Translations under genes and position numbers: made by a program | Notes under the pieces: generated by a model | What the model saw: the letters and a program-made list of their open reading frames with translations, nothing else | What the model was told of the DNA's origin: nothing | Databases searched by the model: none | DNA from: Sporodiniella umbellata | Taxonomy: Eukaryota; Mucoromycota; Mucoromycetes; Mucorales; Rhizopodaceae | Assembly: GCA_025677835.1 (NCBI GenBank) | Contig: JAIXMR010000008.1 | Location: forward strand, 124,001-188,000 | Reading direction: 5' to 3' | Length of the DNA: 64,000 nt | Part shown: one piece after another, positions 21,608-33,291 of the stretch | How the letters are laid out: every line of letters starts with the position of its first letter | Position numbering within the stretch: the first letter of the stretch is position 1

Positions 21608-22644
21608 ATGACTCTGGAAACAATAAATGTATTTCTGTCTTTAAATTATTCTCCCCTTCTTTACAATCTCTTTTATAGCCTCATGTCAGTACCCATCTAT
21701 TCACCAACCAATGGATCTGTCAGCTCTCCTAATCAACCGGGACTCTATGAGTATCTTTCAGAATTAGTTTCTAAACGAGTTGCTACCATAAAATACATTC
21801 GAAAAGCGCATGAAGGAAATACCCATTGGTTCAATACCATTTTATTGACGACAGAAAATCTACAAACAATCTATTCGAATTCCAAAGTTGTAAAAAGGTA
21901 TAGAAACAACCTAATCTCCTCCCTTTCTTTTATTTTTCGTTCGGCTTTTATTAAAGCGACCTTTTTTCTTGCTTAGAACATATAACTTTTATGCGCTGGG
22001 ATTATCTTTAGGTGCTATACTGGATATAACGAACCCTCTTGATTACATTAAAGCTTTAAATCAGATTATGAATGAGTTTGAAAGACACACTGAAGAGTCA
22101 AAACAGAAAATGGTATTTGACAAGAAGAAAAAGAGTAACAAAGCAAATCCCAACTAGAGCAAATATAGAAAAACATTTTTAGAAAAACAAAGACAGACAG
22201 CTCAGATAATGCCAGTGACTATGGCTACCTAATTCTACCTCATATTGTAAGTGTGTAAGCAAAGATATCAATAGCTTACATCGATAGCCCTTTGAAATGG
22301 ACTACTTTGAAACATTCTTTACCATGGTTGATATTATAGCAGAAGCATACTATAAACTGCTTGTAGGTACTGAGGGACCTATCTGTACTCAAGCTTTTTT
22401 TGAGCTGGTTATCAAATGCGATGCAAAGTTTAAGGTTTCTCAAAAAAAAAAAAAAAAAAAAAACCAAAAGATAACGACCTATCTCTGACAGTTTTCTTTT
22501 CAAATATAGAAAATAGTATCTATGATAACCAAAGAGCTTGATCAACTTGCAAGAGACGCAATTAAAGAAGAACTAAGAATGATAGATCCCATATCACAAT
22601 CAACAAAAAACAACTTCCCAATCGAGTTTGATGGCGAAGTCTGA
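21608..22644 (+). CDS. Helical protein of unknown function, five exons
   Basis: join(21608..21897,21977..22112,22169..22246,22288..22434,22510..22644), 261 aa, every join in frame. A shorter start at 21683 (MSVPIYSPTNG..., 236 aa) directly after a TTTTATAG acceptor is equally likely. The product is helical: LYEYLSELVSKRVATIKYIRKAHEGNTHWFNTILL, YNFYALGLSLGAILDITNPLDYIKALNQIM, DYFETFFTMVDIIAEAYYKLL and KIVSMITKELDQLARDAIKEELRMIDP. The sequence looks conserved in style (motifs such as NPLDYIKALN and VDIIAEAYYKL), but I cannot assign a family. No signal peptide or clear membrane span. Intron 4 contains a 22-A run. Confidence 0.65.
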
Positions 22645-23561
22645 CGTATTGCATTTTTAATAGATAAACAATAAAGACTCCTAACATAAAGAAGTAAGCA
22701 TATATTGCATTTAACAAAAGTTAGTTTTTAGCTTTCATGTTTTTTGAGTTTCGTTTTGACATTGCCACAATGTCCGACTTGAAAATTACTGAACGTTACA
22801 TTAAGCGACTAGTTTGCAAACAAATCCTAATGCGTTTTTTAGTCGGCATCGTATACATCATGTACATTTCAAAGCGTGTTAGAGTACTACTTTTGAGTTA
22901 TAGAGATCAAATTATCACAGATATAAACTACGAGTAAGAAAGTAAAAATACGTAATAAATTTCCCGATGGGTGTTTTTTTTTTATTTAGTCTCATGGCTC
23001 ACTAGCAAAGCAAAAGCATTTGTAACTGAATTATAGCATTAGTTGTTTGTAGTTAATGGTAATAGTTAGTCGTATTATTGATATGATGTCATTGGAATTA
23101 GTGTGTACCCATTTTAAACAATAACCGCCTTATTTTCTAAAACACAAAATAAAAAAAAACAAAGGACTGTATTTGAAAAAAAAAAAAAAAAAAAAATATT
23201 TTTCTGGTTTCTCTTTATTTTTTTCTTTGCCAGCCATGTGAGTTATAACAAATGGTGGGTTTTATAGTAAGAATTAAACAGGGCCCGGTCATACAGCCTG
23301 AAGCCCGTTAAAAGCCATAGACTCAATTACGTAAGCCATAAATAAACAAACGCCAATTCAATGTATTTCAGACTCAAAGATATACCCTTCAATGTACCTG
23401 AGGCTAGACCTCAGTTATCACCATTCCATAGGTATCCGCAAATATAACTTCAAGTGTTCTAGTGTATATAAGCTATATAAAGTTAAATTTCTTATGTATC
23501 AGCTTTCAGGTGGTTCAATTATTACAAACATGGGTTTTTCTTATTCAAAAAAAAAAAAAAC
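22645..23561. other. Intergenic, AT-rich, left of the inverted-repeat element
   Basis: About 900 bp. A 66-codon ORF at 22737-22937 has no recognisable features and is probably chance. Poly-A (23177-23196) and poly-T runs are present. Confidence 0.4.
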
Positions 23562-24794
23562 AAAACAAGCGTGTCGCTGAAAATGAAATACGGTCCGAAG
23601 GCCTGTAACCATCACTCATCTCCGTCTTACCCCCATATAAACCCAAAGGTAGTACCAAATTCCTAGTCAGGCCTTTTTTTTTTTTTTTTTTTTTTTTAAA
23701 TTTCTGCTATTTTTTGGTGTAAGACCTATGAGTAGTACACATGAAAGTCAAGCTTTTAATCCAACCAATCATCAGTCCAAAACTATTCTTGAGTTGCTTC
23801 AGACAATGTATTATGCAATTTTTTTTTGTCTTGGAGATTGTTTTCGCATTTATTACCAACAACCTAAAAGTCATGCTTTCCTATCTCTTTTTTTATTGAC
23901 TATTTAAAAAAGGGCGCTAATACAATATAAATGAGCATTTTACTGAGAACAACGTAAGCTTTGTGTAAGGCACTATAAAGAAACTGCGATATGGATAACA
24001 CTCAATTAAATACAGCCCATCCTATCAAATATATCGTTTTACGTCTTATTGTTCTGGGGGAGATAGTGTGTATATAGGCATTTGTGTACGAGTTTTTTTT
24101 TTTTTTAGGACAATAGCGTAGTGCTCATGGGCGAAAACGATAGCATATTATTTCATTCAATAGAGTTAAAAAAGGATTTGTGCCAACTTAATGACAGAAG
24201 ATTATACTCGAATAAGGAATTTGTTGAAAATCGATATTAGTGTATGGCTATCTTGTACCCCTGCTTTCTCAGAACTGTGTAGAGCTGGGGCATAACTTTT
24301 TTTATACTTCAGTAACCTTTGTATGTAATATATTGAACAATTGGGCAATCGATGAAACACAAGGTTGAGCTAACAAATTTCACCAGCTACAATTGTTTTT
24401 TTTTATAAAAAAAAAAGGCATCACGTATTATACGAAAACAACATGAAGAAGAAAGACATAAGCTTCTCATTTATTAAATACAAACAGACATACTCACTTG
24501 TTCTGTGGCTAGCTTTGCTCCTGAGGGCTTCTAATGCTGTTTTTTGATATTTAAATTGCCCAAGTGTGTATGTCAGAGCTGATGCTCACATATGTTAGTC
24601 TGTCCGTAGTTGCCAAGAAGATTTGTTGTGTTGTTAGGTTAAGATGGCTATATTTCATATATATGTCTTTGGCTCTTGGTTATAAGAAAGCTCGTGTTAC
24701 TTTCCAAAAACAACTGCATGATGACTGAACATTTCAATTGAGCTTGACTTTCATGTGTACTACTCATAGGTCTTACACCAAAAAATAGCAGAAA

Positions 24795-24828
<34 letters not shown>

Positions 24829-24938
24829 CCTGACTAGGAATTTGGTACTACCTTTGGGTTTATATGGGGGTAAGACGGAGATGAGTGATGGTTACAGGCC
24901 TTCGGACCGTATTTCATTTTCAGCGACACGCTTGTTTT
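23562..24938. mobile_element. 1.4-kb non-coding element with long inverted repeats (MITE/foldback type)
   Basis: Left arm 23562-23754 and right arm 24741-24938 are reverse complements of each other over 193/198 bases. The arms are the same apart from a homopolymer (24 T against 27 A) and a two-base T-run difference beside it. They begin AAAACAAGCGTGTCGCTG and end at CATGAAAGTCAAGCT. The 986-bp centre has no ORF of 60 codons. No convincing target-site duplication was found next to the arms, so the class (Mutator-like, hAT-like or foldback) is open. Transcripts through it would form a 190-bp hairpin. Confidence 0.85.
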
Positions 24939-25420
24939 CTTTTCCTGTTATTTGAGCTATCCTAGGAAAAGAGCCAGTACCCGCTTTGAACGTTTTATGA
25001 GAAAGAAAAACAAAGGAAAATGCAAACAAAACAAGAAAAAATAACAAAAAGAAAGAGACCTTAAATTTCCCAATGCTATTAACAATTGAAGCACGGCCCA
25101 TGGAGTGAATGCGATGCTTATTGTATCAACGTCAGTCAAAAAGCGTCACAATTCTGTTTTTTTTTTTTTTTTTAGCCTTTGTTTTTTTTTGGAAAAATCT
25201 GCCAATTTGTAGAGTTGAACAAAAACTATTTAGAAAATTCCTCCGAATGCAATATCAAGAGCTATGCGGTTGCATTTTTATTTAGTTTAAGTTACAAAAT
25301 GTGCAGCAAAGAAAAAGAGAGGAAATGATGAAAAAAGTAAATGTATATTTATATGAAAGGGAATAGTTTTTCTTTTATGAAAAGTTAATAAATAAAGCTG
25401 TGAAGAATAGAAGGTGTGGG
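24939..25420. other. Intergenic right of the inverted-repeat element
   Basis: About 480 bp, no supported gene; contains a poly-T run at 25159-25175. Confidence 0.4.
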
Positions 25421-25756
25421 TCATGTAAACCAGTTGTATATTTTCTTGACCATTTTGCTGCTGTGTTTGTCTTGATGACGAAACTTTAGACAGTTACCCG
25501 AAAAGTGTTTTAATCGGAGAGATGAATGGCGCCTGATCTTTGGCTTGTCCATGAAGTCATCTTCAGCAAGCTCCAACTCTAATTGAGAATCATCCCAACG
25601 TTTAACTGGCATTGGTTCAGAATTTGTCTTTTGATGTATATTGACACGCTCTGATGAGGAAGTGCGCGGAGTGTGCAGTCGACTGGTAGTGCTCTCTATG
25701 GAGTGCGATAGAGAAGGCAGAGATGGGTGTGTCTTGTAGTTTTTTTGATTCTGCAT
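25421..25756 (-). CDS. Small basic hypothetical protein (111 aa)
   Basis: Single open frame, MQNQKNYKTHPSLPSLSHSIES..., with a Ser/Pro-rich start, an acidic centre (QLELELAEDDFMD) and a basic end (RRHSSLRLKHFSGNCLKFRHQ). No family recognised. The ATG overlaps an ATGCAG acceptor-like site after a pyrimidine-rich tract, so the true 5' end may be an upstream exon and this the last exon only. Confidence 0.4.
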   Translation of the reverse strand: MQNQKNYKTHPSLPSLSHSIESTTSRLHTPRTSSSERVNIHQKTNSEPMPVKRWDDSQLELELAEDDFMDKPKIRRHSSLRLKHFSGNCLKFRHQDKHSSKMVKKIYNWFT

Positions 25757-27578
25757 TTAGAACAAGAGAAAGAAAGAAAAAGAAAAAGTTTGAAAATAAA
25801 AAAAAAAACAAAATAAAAAAGAAAGAAAAGAAAAGCGCGTGTGCGAGTGTGAGACTATATGTGTTTCTATTCATTTTAGAAAATGGTAATACACGACACG
25901 TGGTATGGTTTTCAAAGGCGAGTCAACCCAGATCAAAGTATTTGTATTGACGCTGTAGATAAAAACAATTAAAGCCAAAAACCCATTGTGTTGTTCTTAC
26001 TGCGTACCAAGTAAAATGATGACAGAGATGCCTTGGAGTACAGTTTTGCTCACTTGATTCTTGCGCTTTATTATATTTCCTATCTTTCTACAATTAGGGT
26101 AGGCATTGCTTTTTATGTAAGATTAAAAGTCATTCAACTAAATTAAAATGCACATGAAGGTTGTGATAAATAAAAAATAACAACCCCCTTTTTTGCAGGA
26201 AAATCTGGGTGTAAAGAGAAACAAATAGTGCACCAAACTTTTTCTTGGAGAAAAGACGCAGCTTTATCTCCAGACTGTCATCAAATAGACACAAGACTTT
26301 TTCTTATCTGGTAGAATGCGAGCAACAAAAACTATACTTACTATGGGAAAAGTGGAGTTTTGTTGCCGGGTTTTCTGTTACCATTAAAATCAAATAAAAA
26401 CAAACAAAAATGCGAATACAACGATGTCCAAGAATAAACCAGTCGACTAAGTCTCATGTTTCTTTGATTCGTCCATGTCTTTACAGTCCTTCAATTACAG
26501 TCTCTCTTCAGTTACATCCCAATACTCTTTGAAGGAAATATGTACATTGTCCTATGAGGCGGTCTTAAGTTAGAGGGTTTGTCCATCTTCCTAGTCCCAA
26601 AATTAAACTGCTTTACTTTATTTTTACAACTTTTTATGTACAATAATAGGCTTTGATAGAGCTGAGGGTTGATGGCATTTTAAGTATAAGATGTTTTGGT
26701 AATGTCATGGGTCGATTTTGCTAATGCATTACAAAAAAAACAGTTTTGTACAAAAATAGAACTTTCTTTTTAAAAATAGTATTTGACTTAAGCCCCAATA
26801 GTACAAGTGCAACATTTATTCATAGAGTTTTCCAAATACATTGACCATATACAGTGTTCCCAAAATCAATGTCGCATTTTATAATACAAATTATACAGAA
26901 ATATACGATATCGATTTTGGAAACACTGTATTTTAGCTGTATTTAGGCACCTTTTGGTTTATTTTGGGATAACTAAGACCAATTTTATGTTGACCTAAAC
27001 AATACCCGGTCAGTTCTTCATTGTAGTAAGAGCTAACAAGTTACTTAGTTGTCAAAAAGAAAAAAAGAAAAAAGAAAAGAAAAGTAAGCCTCTAAACAAA
27101 AAATAGTTGCAGACTGATAAGCTGAACCGTATTGTTTGAAAGGGTTTTTCTTGTACTGATCTAACTTCGAATTCTATACATTTCAGCCCTCTTTTTTTTT
27201 TCCCCGCTTACCAGGTTCTGGATAACAATTATATACTTTTTCGTTCTTTTTTTAGTTATATCCAATCAATAAATACTCAATTGTGTAAAAAAAGCAACCT
27301 AAATGCTTGCTGTTTATGCAGAAGAAATATACTATAGCTCACTAGATTGTTGATATATACCCTATTAAATGTTTTTCTGCTTAGAGAAGTATACTAAACT
27401 CTTTCGTTATTTTGTTTCGGTAATTGATGTATATACTTTTTGTATAGATTGCCTTTTAACCCTTCTATCAAAGTACAAATGCTCGTGTAACAGCAAACAA
27501 GGTTTTAACTTGGGCACTGAAATAGAATAATTCTTGTTTTTCTCCTTTTTTTTTTTTTTTTCTGTAACTGATCATCTG
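25757..27578. other. Intergenic, 1.8 kb, holds a MITE
   Basis: Upstream region of the rhomboid gene. Apart from the 77-bp mariner-type MITE at 26852-26928 and A/G-rich tracts (25760-25840, 27050-27085), nothing recognisable. Confidence 0.45.
26852..26928. mobile_element. 77-bp mariner-type MITE
   Basis: Flanked by TA on both sides (26850-26851 and 26929-26930). The left end CAGTGTTCCCAAAATC and the reverse complement of the right end CAGTGTTTCCAAAATC form imperfect terminal inverted repeats that extend to about 30 bases each with a few mismatches, so the element is almost all TIR. CAGTG ends and TA targets are the Tc1/mariner signature. No coding capacity. The ends do not match the flanks of the transposase gene at 6-7 kb. 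Confidence 0.85.
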
Positions 27579-29010
27579 ATGGCCAGCCCAATACCACCAC
27601 CAGTTCCTGATCATTCAACTCATGTTATTGATGCTCATGAGATGCAACAACGTAATGGATTTCAAAAATTGAATTCTTTCCAGAATCAACCTGAATCACA
27701 AAATCAAGGAGTCTATACACCTCAAAACAACCAGACATACTATAATGCACCGTCTGGGCAACAATACGGTCCATCCTATGGAGGGCAGCCTTACTATTAT
27801 GGCACTCCACCTCCTACCGGTCAACATTATCCTTTATTAACAGCACAGCAACAGACTACATTACCCAACGGATACGATAGACACCCTCTGTTGCGGCTTT
27901 TGATTGGTCCAATAAGCACTCCTGTTTTTACCTACCTTTCTGGTATTGCTATGGCAGCCATGCTTATTTATGAGTTTGTGACAATGCACAATCTCACTGG
28001 GGAAGTCATTGCAACCAATCCTTTCAATGTGATGATCGGACCCAGTTTCCAGGTACAGACCCCCAAAAAAACAAAAAAAAAAGGTGACAATTAACGGTCG
28101 AAAAAGGTTCTAGTCAATATTGGAGCAAGGTTTACACCTTGTATTAGATCTGTTCCTAGTTTCCCGCCATCAACTCTTATAGCCGATTGTTACGGATCAG
28201 TTAAAGATACTTGCACAGTCGAGTCGTTGTGTGGATACGGAGGTTTTCCCGACAATATACCCAACCAAAGTTTCAGATTGATTGTGCCAATTTTTATGCA
28301 CGCAGGTGTTGTACATTTTCTGATGAATATGCTCACCCATTGTAGATTGGGTGCAGATCTTGAACGTACCTTGGGTACACCGAGATATGTGTTGTTGTAT
28401 ATGGCATCAGGTATATACGGCTTTGTGCTATCTGCTATGCTTTCACAAAACATGAGTGCTTCAACTGGTTGCTCGGGTGCCTTATTTGGTCTAATAGGCT
28501 ATATGTTTATTGACATTATGGTTAATTGGAAGTTCCTTCCTTTCCCCATGCGTGATCTCATGGGTCTCTTAATATCCACTATCATCAGTTTAGTTCTTGG
28601 ACTGTTGCCTGGCTTAGATAATTTTGCTCATGTTGGTAAGCTTATCATAACAATAAAAAAAGAAAAGCAAAAAAGGAGTGTTCTTTTTATTAAAAAAAAA
28701 AAAAAAAAATCTAGGTGGTTTTGCTATTGGTATTCTTATGGGTATGGTTGTTGCACCTATGCGCCCAATGCCCACTCCAACTATAAAAGCCTTAACATGG
28801 GTTATGCGCGTTGTGGCTTTGGCAGGTTTGGTAGTCTTGTTTGCGGTTTCAATTCATCAGTTTTACGCTGTCTATGACACTACCAAAGTAAATTTGATTT
28901 TGGAAAAAAAAAATCCGCTCTATACTAATTTTTATATTGCTGTACACTAGATTTGCCCTAACTGTAAATATTTTTCTTGCCTTCCTGTTAGAGATTGGTG
29001 TGATCGATAG
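27579..29010 (+). CDS. Rhomboid-family intramembrane serine protease
   Basis: join(27579..28052,28107..28635,28715..28887,28951..29010), 411 aa. The N-terminal 110 residues are a Gln/Pro/Tyr-rich cytosolic stretch, then a first TM (VFTYLSGIAMAAMLIYEFV). The loop has paired cysteines (CIRS, CYGS, DTC, LCGYGG) as in eukaryotic secretory-pathway rhomboids. The core shows HAGVVHFLMNML (HxxxxHxxxN), GCSGALFG with catalytic Ser at about 281, and NFAHVGGFAIG with catalytic His at about 333. The end ICPNCKYFSCLPVRDWC is the conserved fungal C-terminus. It likely cleaves TM substrates in Golgi or endosomal membranes; the substrate is unknown. It is a secretase-type, not the mitochondrial PARL/Pcp1 type. 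Confidence 0.93.
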
Positions 29011-29212
29011 ACACTATTATATAAATAAACAATGTAACGAGTCTTTATTTTCATCTTTTTCTTTTGTTAAGCCAGACCATCAGATCGTTGTACCTGTTTT
29101 TCTGCGCATTCTGAACTATGAGATATGAAATAAATATAAGCCCAGATAGAAGTGAGTATAAAAGAAAGAGGGAAATCTGTTTTTTTTTTTATATATATTA
29201 TTATCCTCTACA

Positions 29213-29950
29213 ATGCGCTTCTCTGCTCTTATTGCTGCTTCTGCCGTCTTCTCCTACGCTTTTGCTGAACCTATCAATGCTATTGCTTATATCAATAATC
29301 CGCCTGTTACTGGTACTATTCACTTTTCTCAGGAGAGCTATGAAAGTAACACACGTATTCATATCAACATCACTGGATTGATACCAGGTGAACACGGAAT
29401 TCATATCCACCAGTTTGGGGACCTGTCACAAGGTACCAGTACAAATGAAATAACAGTGACGAGAAACTAAAAAAAAAAAATAGGTTGCGCCTCTACTGGA
29501 TCTCATTATAATCCATTCAATCATACCCATGGGGGTCCAGAAGCTCAAACAAGACATGTGGGTGACTTTGGTAATATAATTGCGGATGCCACAACGGGTC
29601 TGGCCATTCTCAATTTAAACAGCAGTTTAGTAAAACTAAGTCAAAAGACTTCTGTTGTTGGGTAAAGAAAAAAAAAGAAAAAAGTTAGTGGGCATGTTTT
29701 AATCACTACTCTATTCCTGTTTTTCTTTTTTTTTTTTCAATTGTTACTATAGACGAGCCGTTGTGATTCATTCTGGACAAGATGATTTGGGGTTAGGCGG
29801 CATGCCTTTATCCAATACAACAGGTAACTCAGGAGATCGTGTAGGCTGTGGAGTAATTGGATGTAAGTGTATTTTTATATTGAATTAAAACGCAATCTGA
29901 TGTATCCTTTTTTTTTTCTCTCTTTTTCAGACTCTTCTGTTGTCTCTTAA
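29213..29950 (+). CDS. Secreted Cu/Zn superoxide dismutase
   Basis: join(29213..29432,29484..29661,29753..29862,29931..29950), 175 aa. Residues 1-18 are a signal peptide ([18 protein letters not shown]), so the enzyme should be extracellular or cell-wall bound. All metal ligands are present: copper H64, H66, H81, H139; zinc H81, H89, H98, D101. The disulfide pair C75/C165 and the active-site Arg162 are there too. It dismutates superoxide to peroxide and oxygen. Length fits the Cu/Zn SOD core with a leader; it lacks the GPI-type tail of yeast Sod4-6 proteins. A TATATATATTA box lies about 25 bases upstream of the ATG, followed by the short leader CTCTACA. Same direction as the rhomboid gene, 200 bp behind it. 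Confidence 0.95.
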
Positions 29951-30490
29951 AAAAAAAAGAAGAGGGCTATTGCAACATACTAAAATATAGTTCGAATTTT
30001 TGCTCTGTTATTGTTATTTAGAACGTAGATTTACACAAATAAAAATAAGGATAATTTATTGATTTGACAAGCCAGTGTACAGCTTGATAAATAGAGTGAA
30101 CTCAGCAGAATACCCTAGAGTGCTGTATTCTAATAGGCTTATTAAAAGTGCGTTCGTTTTTTTGGTTACAAAGACGTATACTATATACATGGCTTTAACG
30201 GAATACAACAATCTTGGGCGACGGTTGTTTTGTTTTTTGGAGGAGATCAAAAAGAAAAGATTGAGGACCGAAACAACGGGCGTTTTGAAGAATTGTTTAG
30301 GTCAAACAAAACAAGATTTGCTTAGCAGTTGAGTACTCTTGGCTAAATGAACACAGCTTCCTATTAGAGACTAAATTTGAAACTGTCAGCCTCAATTTTT
30401 GTACTACCGATTCAGCATTTTTCTTTTACACGCATTGAAATTACTTGGCGACTTTGTTTTTACTTGCATTTTTTCTTTTTCTAAAATTCA
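29951..30490. other. Intergenic
   Basis: About 540 bp between SOD and the next plus-strand gene. Two overlapping 60-85-codon frames on opposite strands (30056-30332) have no features and are probably chance. Confidence 0.4.
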
Positions 30491-31864
30491 ATGTCTAAAA
30501 AGCGTCCTGAAAACCGCAGTTTGTTTCTTGACGCAGATCCGATAGAAAATCAACCAGTAGCTTCTGGTTCCGATGATATTGCAGAGCTACCCTCTTATAA
30601 TAGCGTTGTAGCTGGTTCTTCACAATACGATACACCCTCTTTGAGTGGAAAACCTCCTCCACAGCATAACACTTTTTCAAGCACAAGTGATAGCGATCAT
30701 TGCTCTTTACCTATGCCGTTACCAAGCTGTGATTTAAATACACAAGGGTATCCGCCATTTCCCTCAACAGTTGAAAACAACAGCACAACACAATCAGAAG
30801 ATTTGCCGCATTCCGCCATTGAAATGGATCAACATGAACATTTGCTAGCAGAAGAAGATCAATACCGTGCTCGGCCTGCACCTCCAGGATACTCCATTTA
30901 CAATGCAGAATCGAAAACATTAAAAGACGGCAATGTAGTTTCTCGAGATAAGCACATTAACGAAGACAGAGAAGCCCTATCGCAGTTTATGTACCGAAAC
31001 AATACAAAACCTGATTTGTTTGTAGTTTTTTATGGTAAACAGACTTGTATAGAATTTTTTTTTTTTTGTTTTTTGATAAGAAAAAGTAACCTGACTTCTC
31101 CATGCCTATACCCTCAGGGTCTCACGAAGAAGTATATTACGAGACAAGAATAGAGCGTAATACAGATGGTGAGAATGTGACTGTAAGAGAGCGAAAGACA
31201 CGAGAAGTGGACGACTTTGACTTTAAAGTGGATCTCAGCGACTATGTTATACCGACCTGTCGAGGTGTTTATGCACTACCCGATTCAAAAAGCAACGAAT
31301 TGAAAACCGTCAGTGGTTTATGCGACGATTATATTAAATCTATCAGTATTCTGAAAGAACTCAGATTGAAAAAAGAAGTAACGTGGGATTTTGATAGAGT
31401 GATAACAGGTAGAAACAATCTCCCTCTTATATGTCTTTCAATAACATTTGCTAAAAAAAAAAAAAGCCATGAAAAATGCCATTATGTCTACAAACGCATG
31501 CGAAAAAGTCAGAGTCAGTTTCTCAACAACAAAAGATACAGTCAGTGTCAAAAGCAACCATTGGTACTCAAAGTTAATGGACAATAATTTTTTCACGGCC
31601 TTTATGATTATATCCTGCATATGGATCTTTATAATCCCTTTCAATTATCTATACAAAAGAAACCACAGTAAACTGAGAATCAAGAGTGAGTGGCTGATGA
31701 ATGTGTCAGAACAAGCGTGGTATGAAACACACGCTCGAGAGATCATGACCATGTGTATCAGCAAGACAATGCGCGGTAGCAAACCTTTCAAGCTTATCAC
31801 TCAACTTCGACCCATGCCAAAACCGTCCCCCTCAATGAACGCACCTCACGGCCCTTGGTTTTAG
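30491..31864 (+). CDS. Fungal membrane protein with disordered N-terminus, function unknown
   Basis: join(30491..31034,31118..31408,31467..31864), 410 aa, all joins in frame. Residues 1-140 are Ser/Pro-rich and disordered with an ELPSYNSV motif. The middle (EEVYYETRIERNTDGENVTVRERKTREVDDFDFKVDLSDYV) and the following CRGVYALP...LRLKKEVTWDFDRVITAMKNAIMS are ordered and look conserved. One strong membrane segment, FFTAFMIISCIWIFIIPFNYLYKR, lies near residue 330 and is followed by a basic tail with SEWLMNVSEQAWYETHAREIM. The WDFDR...I block and PSY motif recall fungal proteins of unknown function in the endomembrane system, but I cannot name the family. The Pro-rich PSY motif could recruit a NEDD4/Rsp5-type ligase (inference). 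Confidence 0.7.
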
Positions 31865-32481
31865 ATGGCTCTTGGCTAAAGCATATACACACTTACATCA
31901 ATATATCCCGCTTTAAACGAGTTTCTAGCTACAATGTGAAATAATAATAAAAATACGTGCTGTTCTCAACACAATCAAACGGAAGAGCTGTGCGCAGCTA
32001 CTCATATTGCTTCTTTGGCTAAAACATAGTATATCAAAAATTCATATACTGCAAACACAAACATGTTTTTGAATTCCACGTCTGTCACGGTAAGATAACC
32101 ATTTCTTGCTGCCAGTTTGAAAATACATGTCTGCTTCTATAAAGCGTACTAAAATATAAAAGAAAAAAAAGAATCTTTCAATAACAGGAACGCTCTTATA
32201 GCAACGAAATGTAAACGGTATTTGTTTTGATCCTGTGAATATCAAGGGCATGACTTAGGGCTAACGGCTTAGAGCGATATATAAAAAAAAAAAAAAAAAT
32301 CTCAGCGTAGCAAGACATCTGCTTACTAATAGGATCGTATAAAAGTGCCAGCCTAAAGTCGCTTAGGATTTATCCAGTTGTTGTATTTGAAAGTAAAAGA
32401 ATGAGGTACATCCACGCACACATACACACACAATATATCAATATGTACATTTTGTCAAGTCTATCTTCTTTTCGGTAAGGT
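31865..32481. other. Convergent intergenic region
   Basis: About 620 bp between two convergent genes; a 17-A run (32283-32299) and a CACACATACACACACA stretch near 32415. No gene. Confidence 0.45.
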
Positions 32482-32929
32482 TTATTCAAGTGCCTGCTTC
32501 GAAGAACCTTTCTCTTCTTCTTCTTCATCATCATCATCAATTTCATCTCCATAGACGTCAGGGTGTTGACGGAAGCAGTTTTGCATATCTTTAAATTTTT
32601 CGACGCAATCTATACCTTTAGGTTCTTCTTCTGAGTATACAAAGCAACTGAAAGCTGCCTTGAAATCTTCACCGCAAGGCCCTTGTGCCATACCACCCAA
32701 GCCTTTATACAAATCGTGTTTAATAAACAAGTTTTTATACATGTGTTTAGAGCTTACAGGGACAGTCCCAATTGATCTCTCCAGTTTCTGGGTTGAATGC
32801 AGCAGATTGACCTTCAGGTTCTTTTTGTTCAACTTGATCACTCTTTTTTTCTTCTACATCTTCAGCTCTGTTTACTTCTTCCTCAGTAACAAATTTGATG
32901 GTATCCTTTCCTTCGAATACTGTAGACAT
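32482..32929 (-). CDS. MIA40: Mitochondrial intermembrane-space oxidoreductase Mia40/CHCHD4, short form
   Basis: complement(join(32482..32702,32758..32929)), 130 aa. The splice falls inside the catalytic motif and restores [15 protein letters not shown]: the redox-active CPC (56-58) followed by the twin Cx9C motifs [11 protein letters not shown] and [11 protein letters not shown], then RQHPDVYG, all typical of Mia40. It oxidises cysteine-rich imported proteins in the intermembrane space together with Erv1. The N-terminus ([19 protein letters not shown]) has neither a presequence nor a membrane anchor, unlike the long yeast form, and resembles the animal and plant short form. The C-terminus is a poly-acidic tail. 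A CTTATAG acceptor sits 2 nt before the ATG, implying a leader intron. Divergent to eIF3j. Confidence 0.95.
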
Positions 32930-33291
32930 TTCTATAAGACAAAAATATATAAAACAGAAAAGAAAAAAGGAAAAAAAAAAACGCAGCCCTGTCAAAATAT
33001 AAAGGCAGAGTAAAGATGCTTCGCACTTATTATTTTTTTAATAACCGAAGTTAGAACTTCTGTTTCTTATATCTTTGAGGTTCAAAACCATATCTGTCTT
33101 TTATTGGCTTTGTATTGATCCCTTTGTTTTCTTAATCTTTTTAATGGTATAAAAAAAAAAAAAAAACAATAAAATACGCGTATTTTGGGTATAAGCGGAT
33201 ACCTTGGGTTGGAAAAAAAAAAATATTTTTTTTATGGAAAGAGTGAATCAAGTCACTTTTTTTTTTTTTTTTCTTTCACTGTATTTATACA
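32930..33291. promoter_or_regulatory. Divergent promoter region of MIA40 and eIF3j
   Basis: 360 bp between divergent starts, rich in A and T runs (16 A at 33151, 18 T at 33258). No discrete element could be assigned. Confidence 0.4.

Noticed and set aside
22737..22937. 66-codon ORF after the five-exon gene
   Set aside because: No splice partner, no conserved features and hydrophobic/basic composition typical of AT-rich chance frames.
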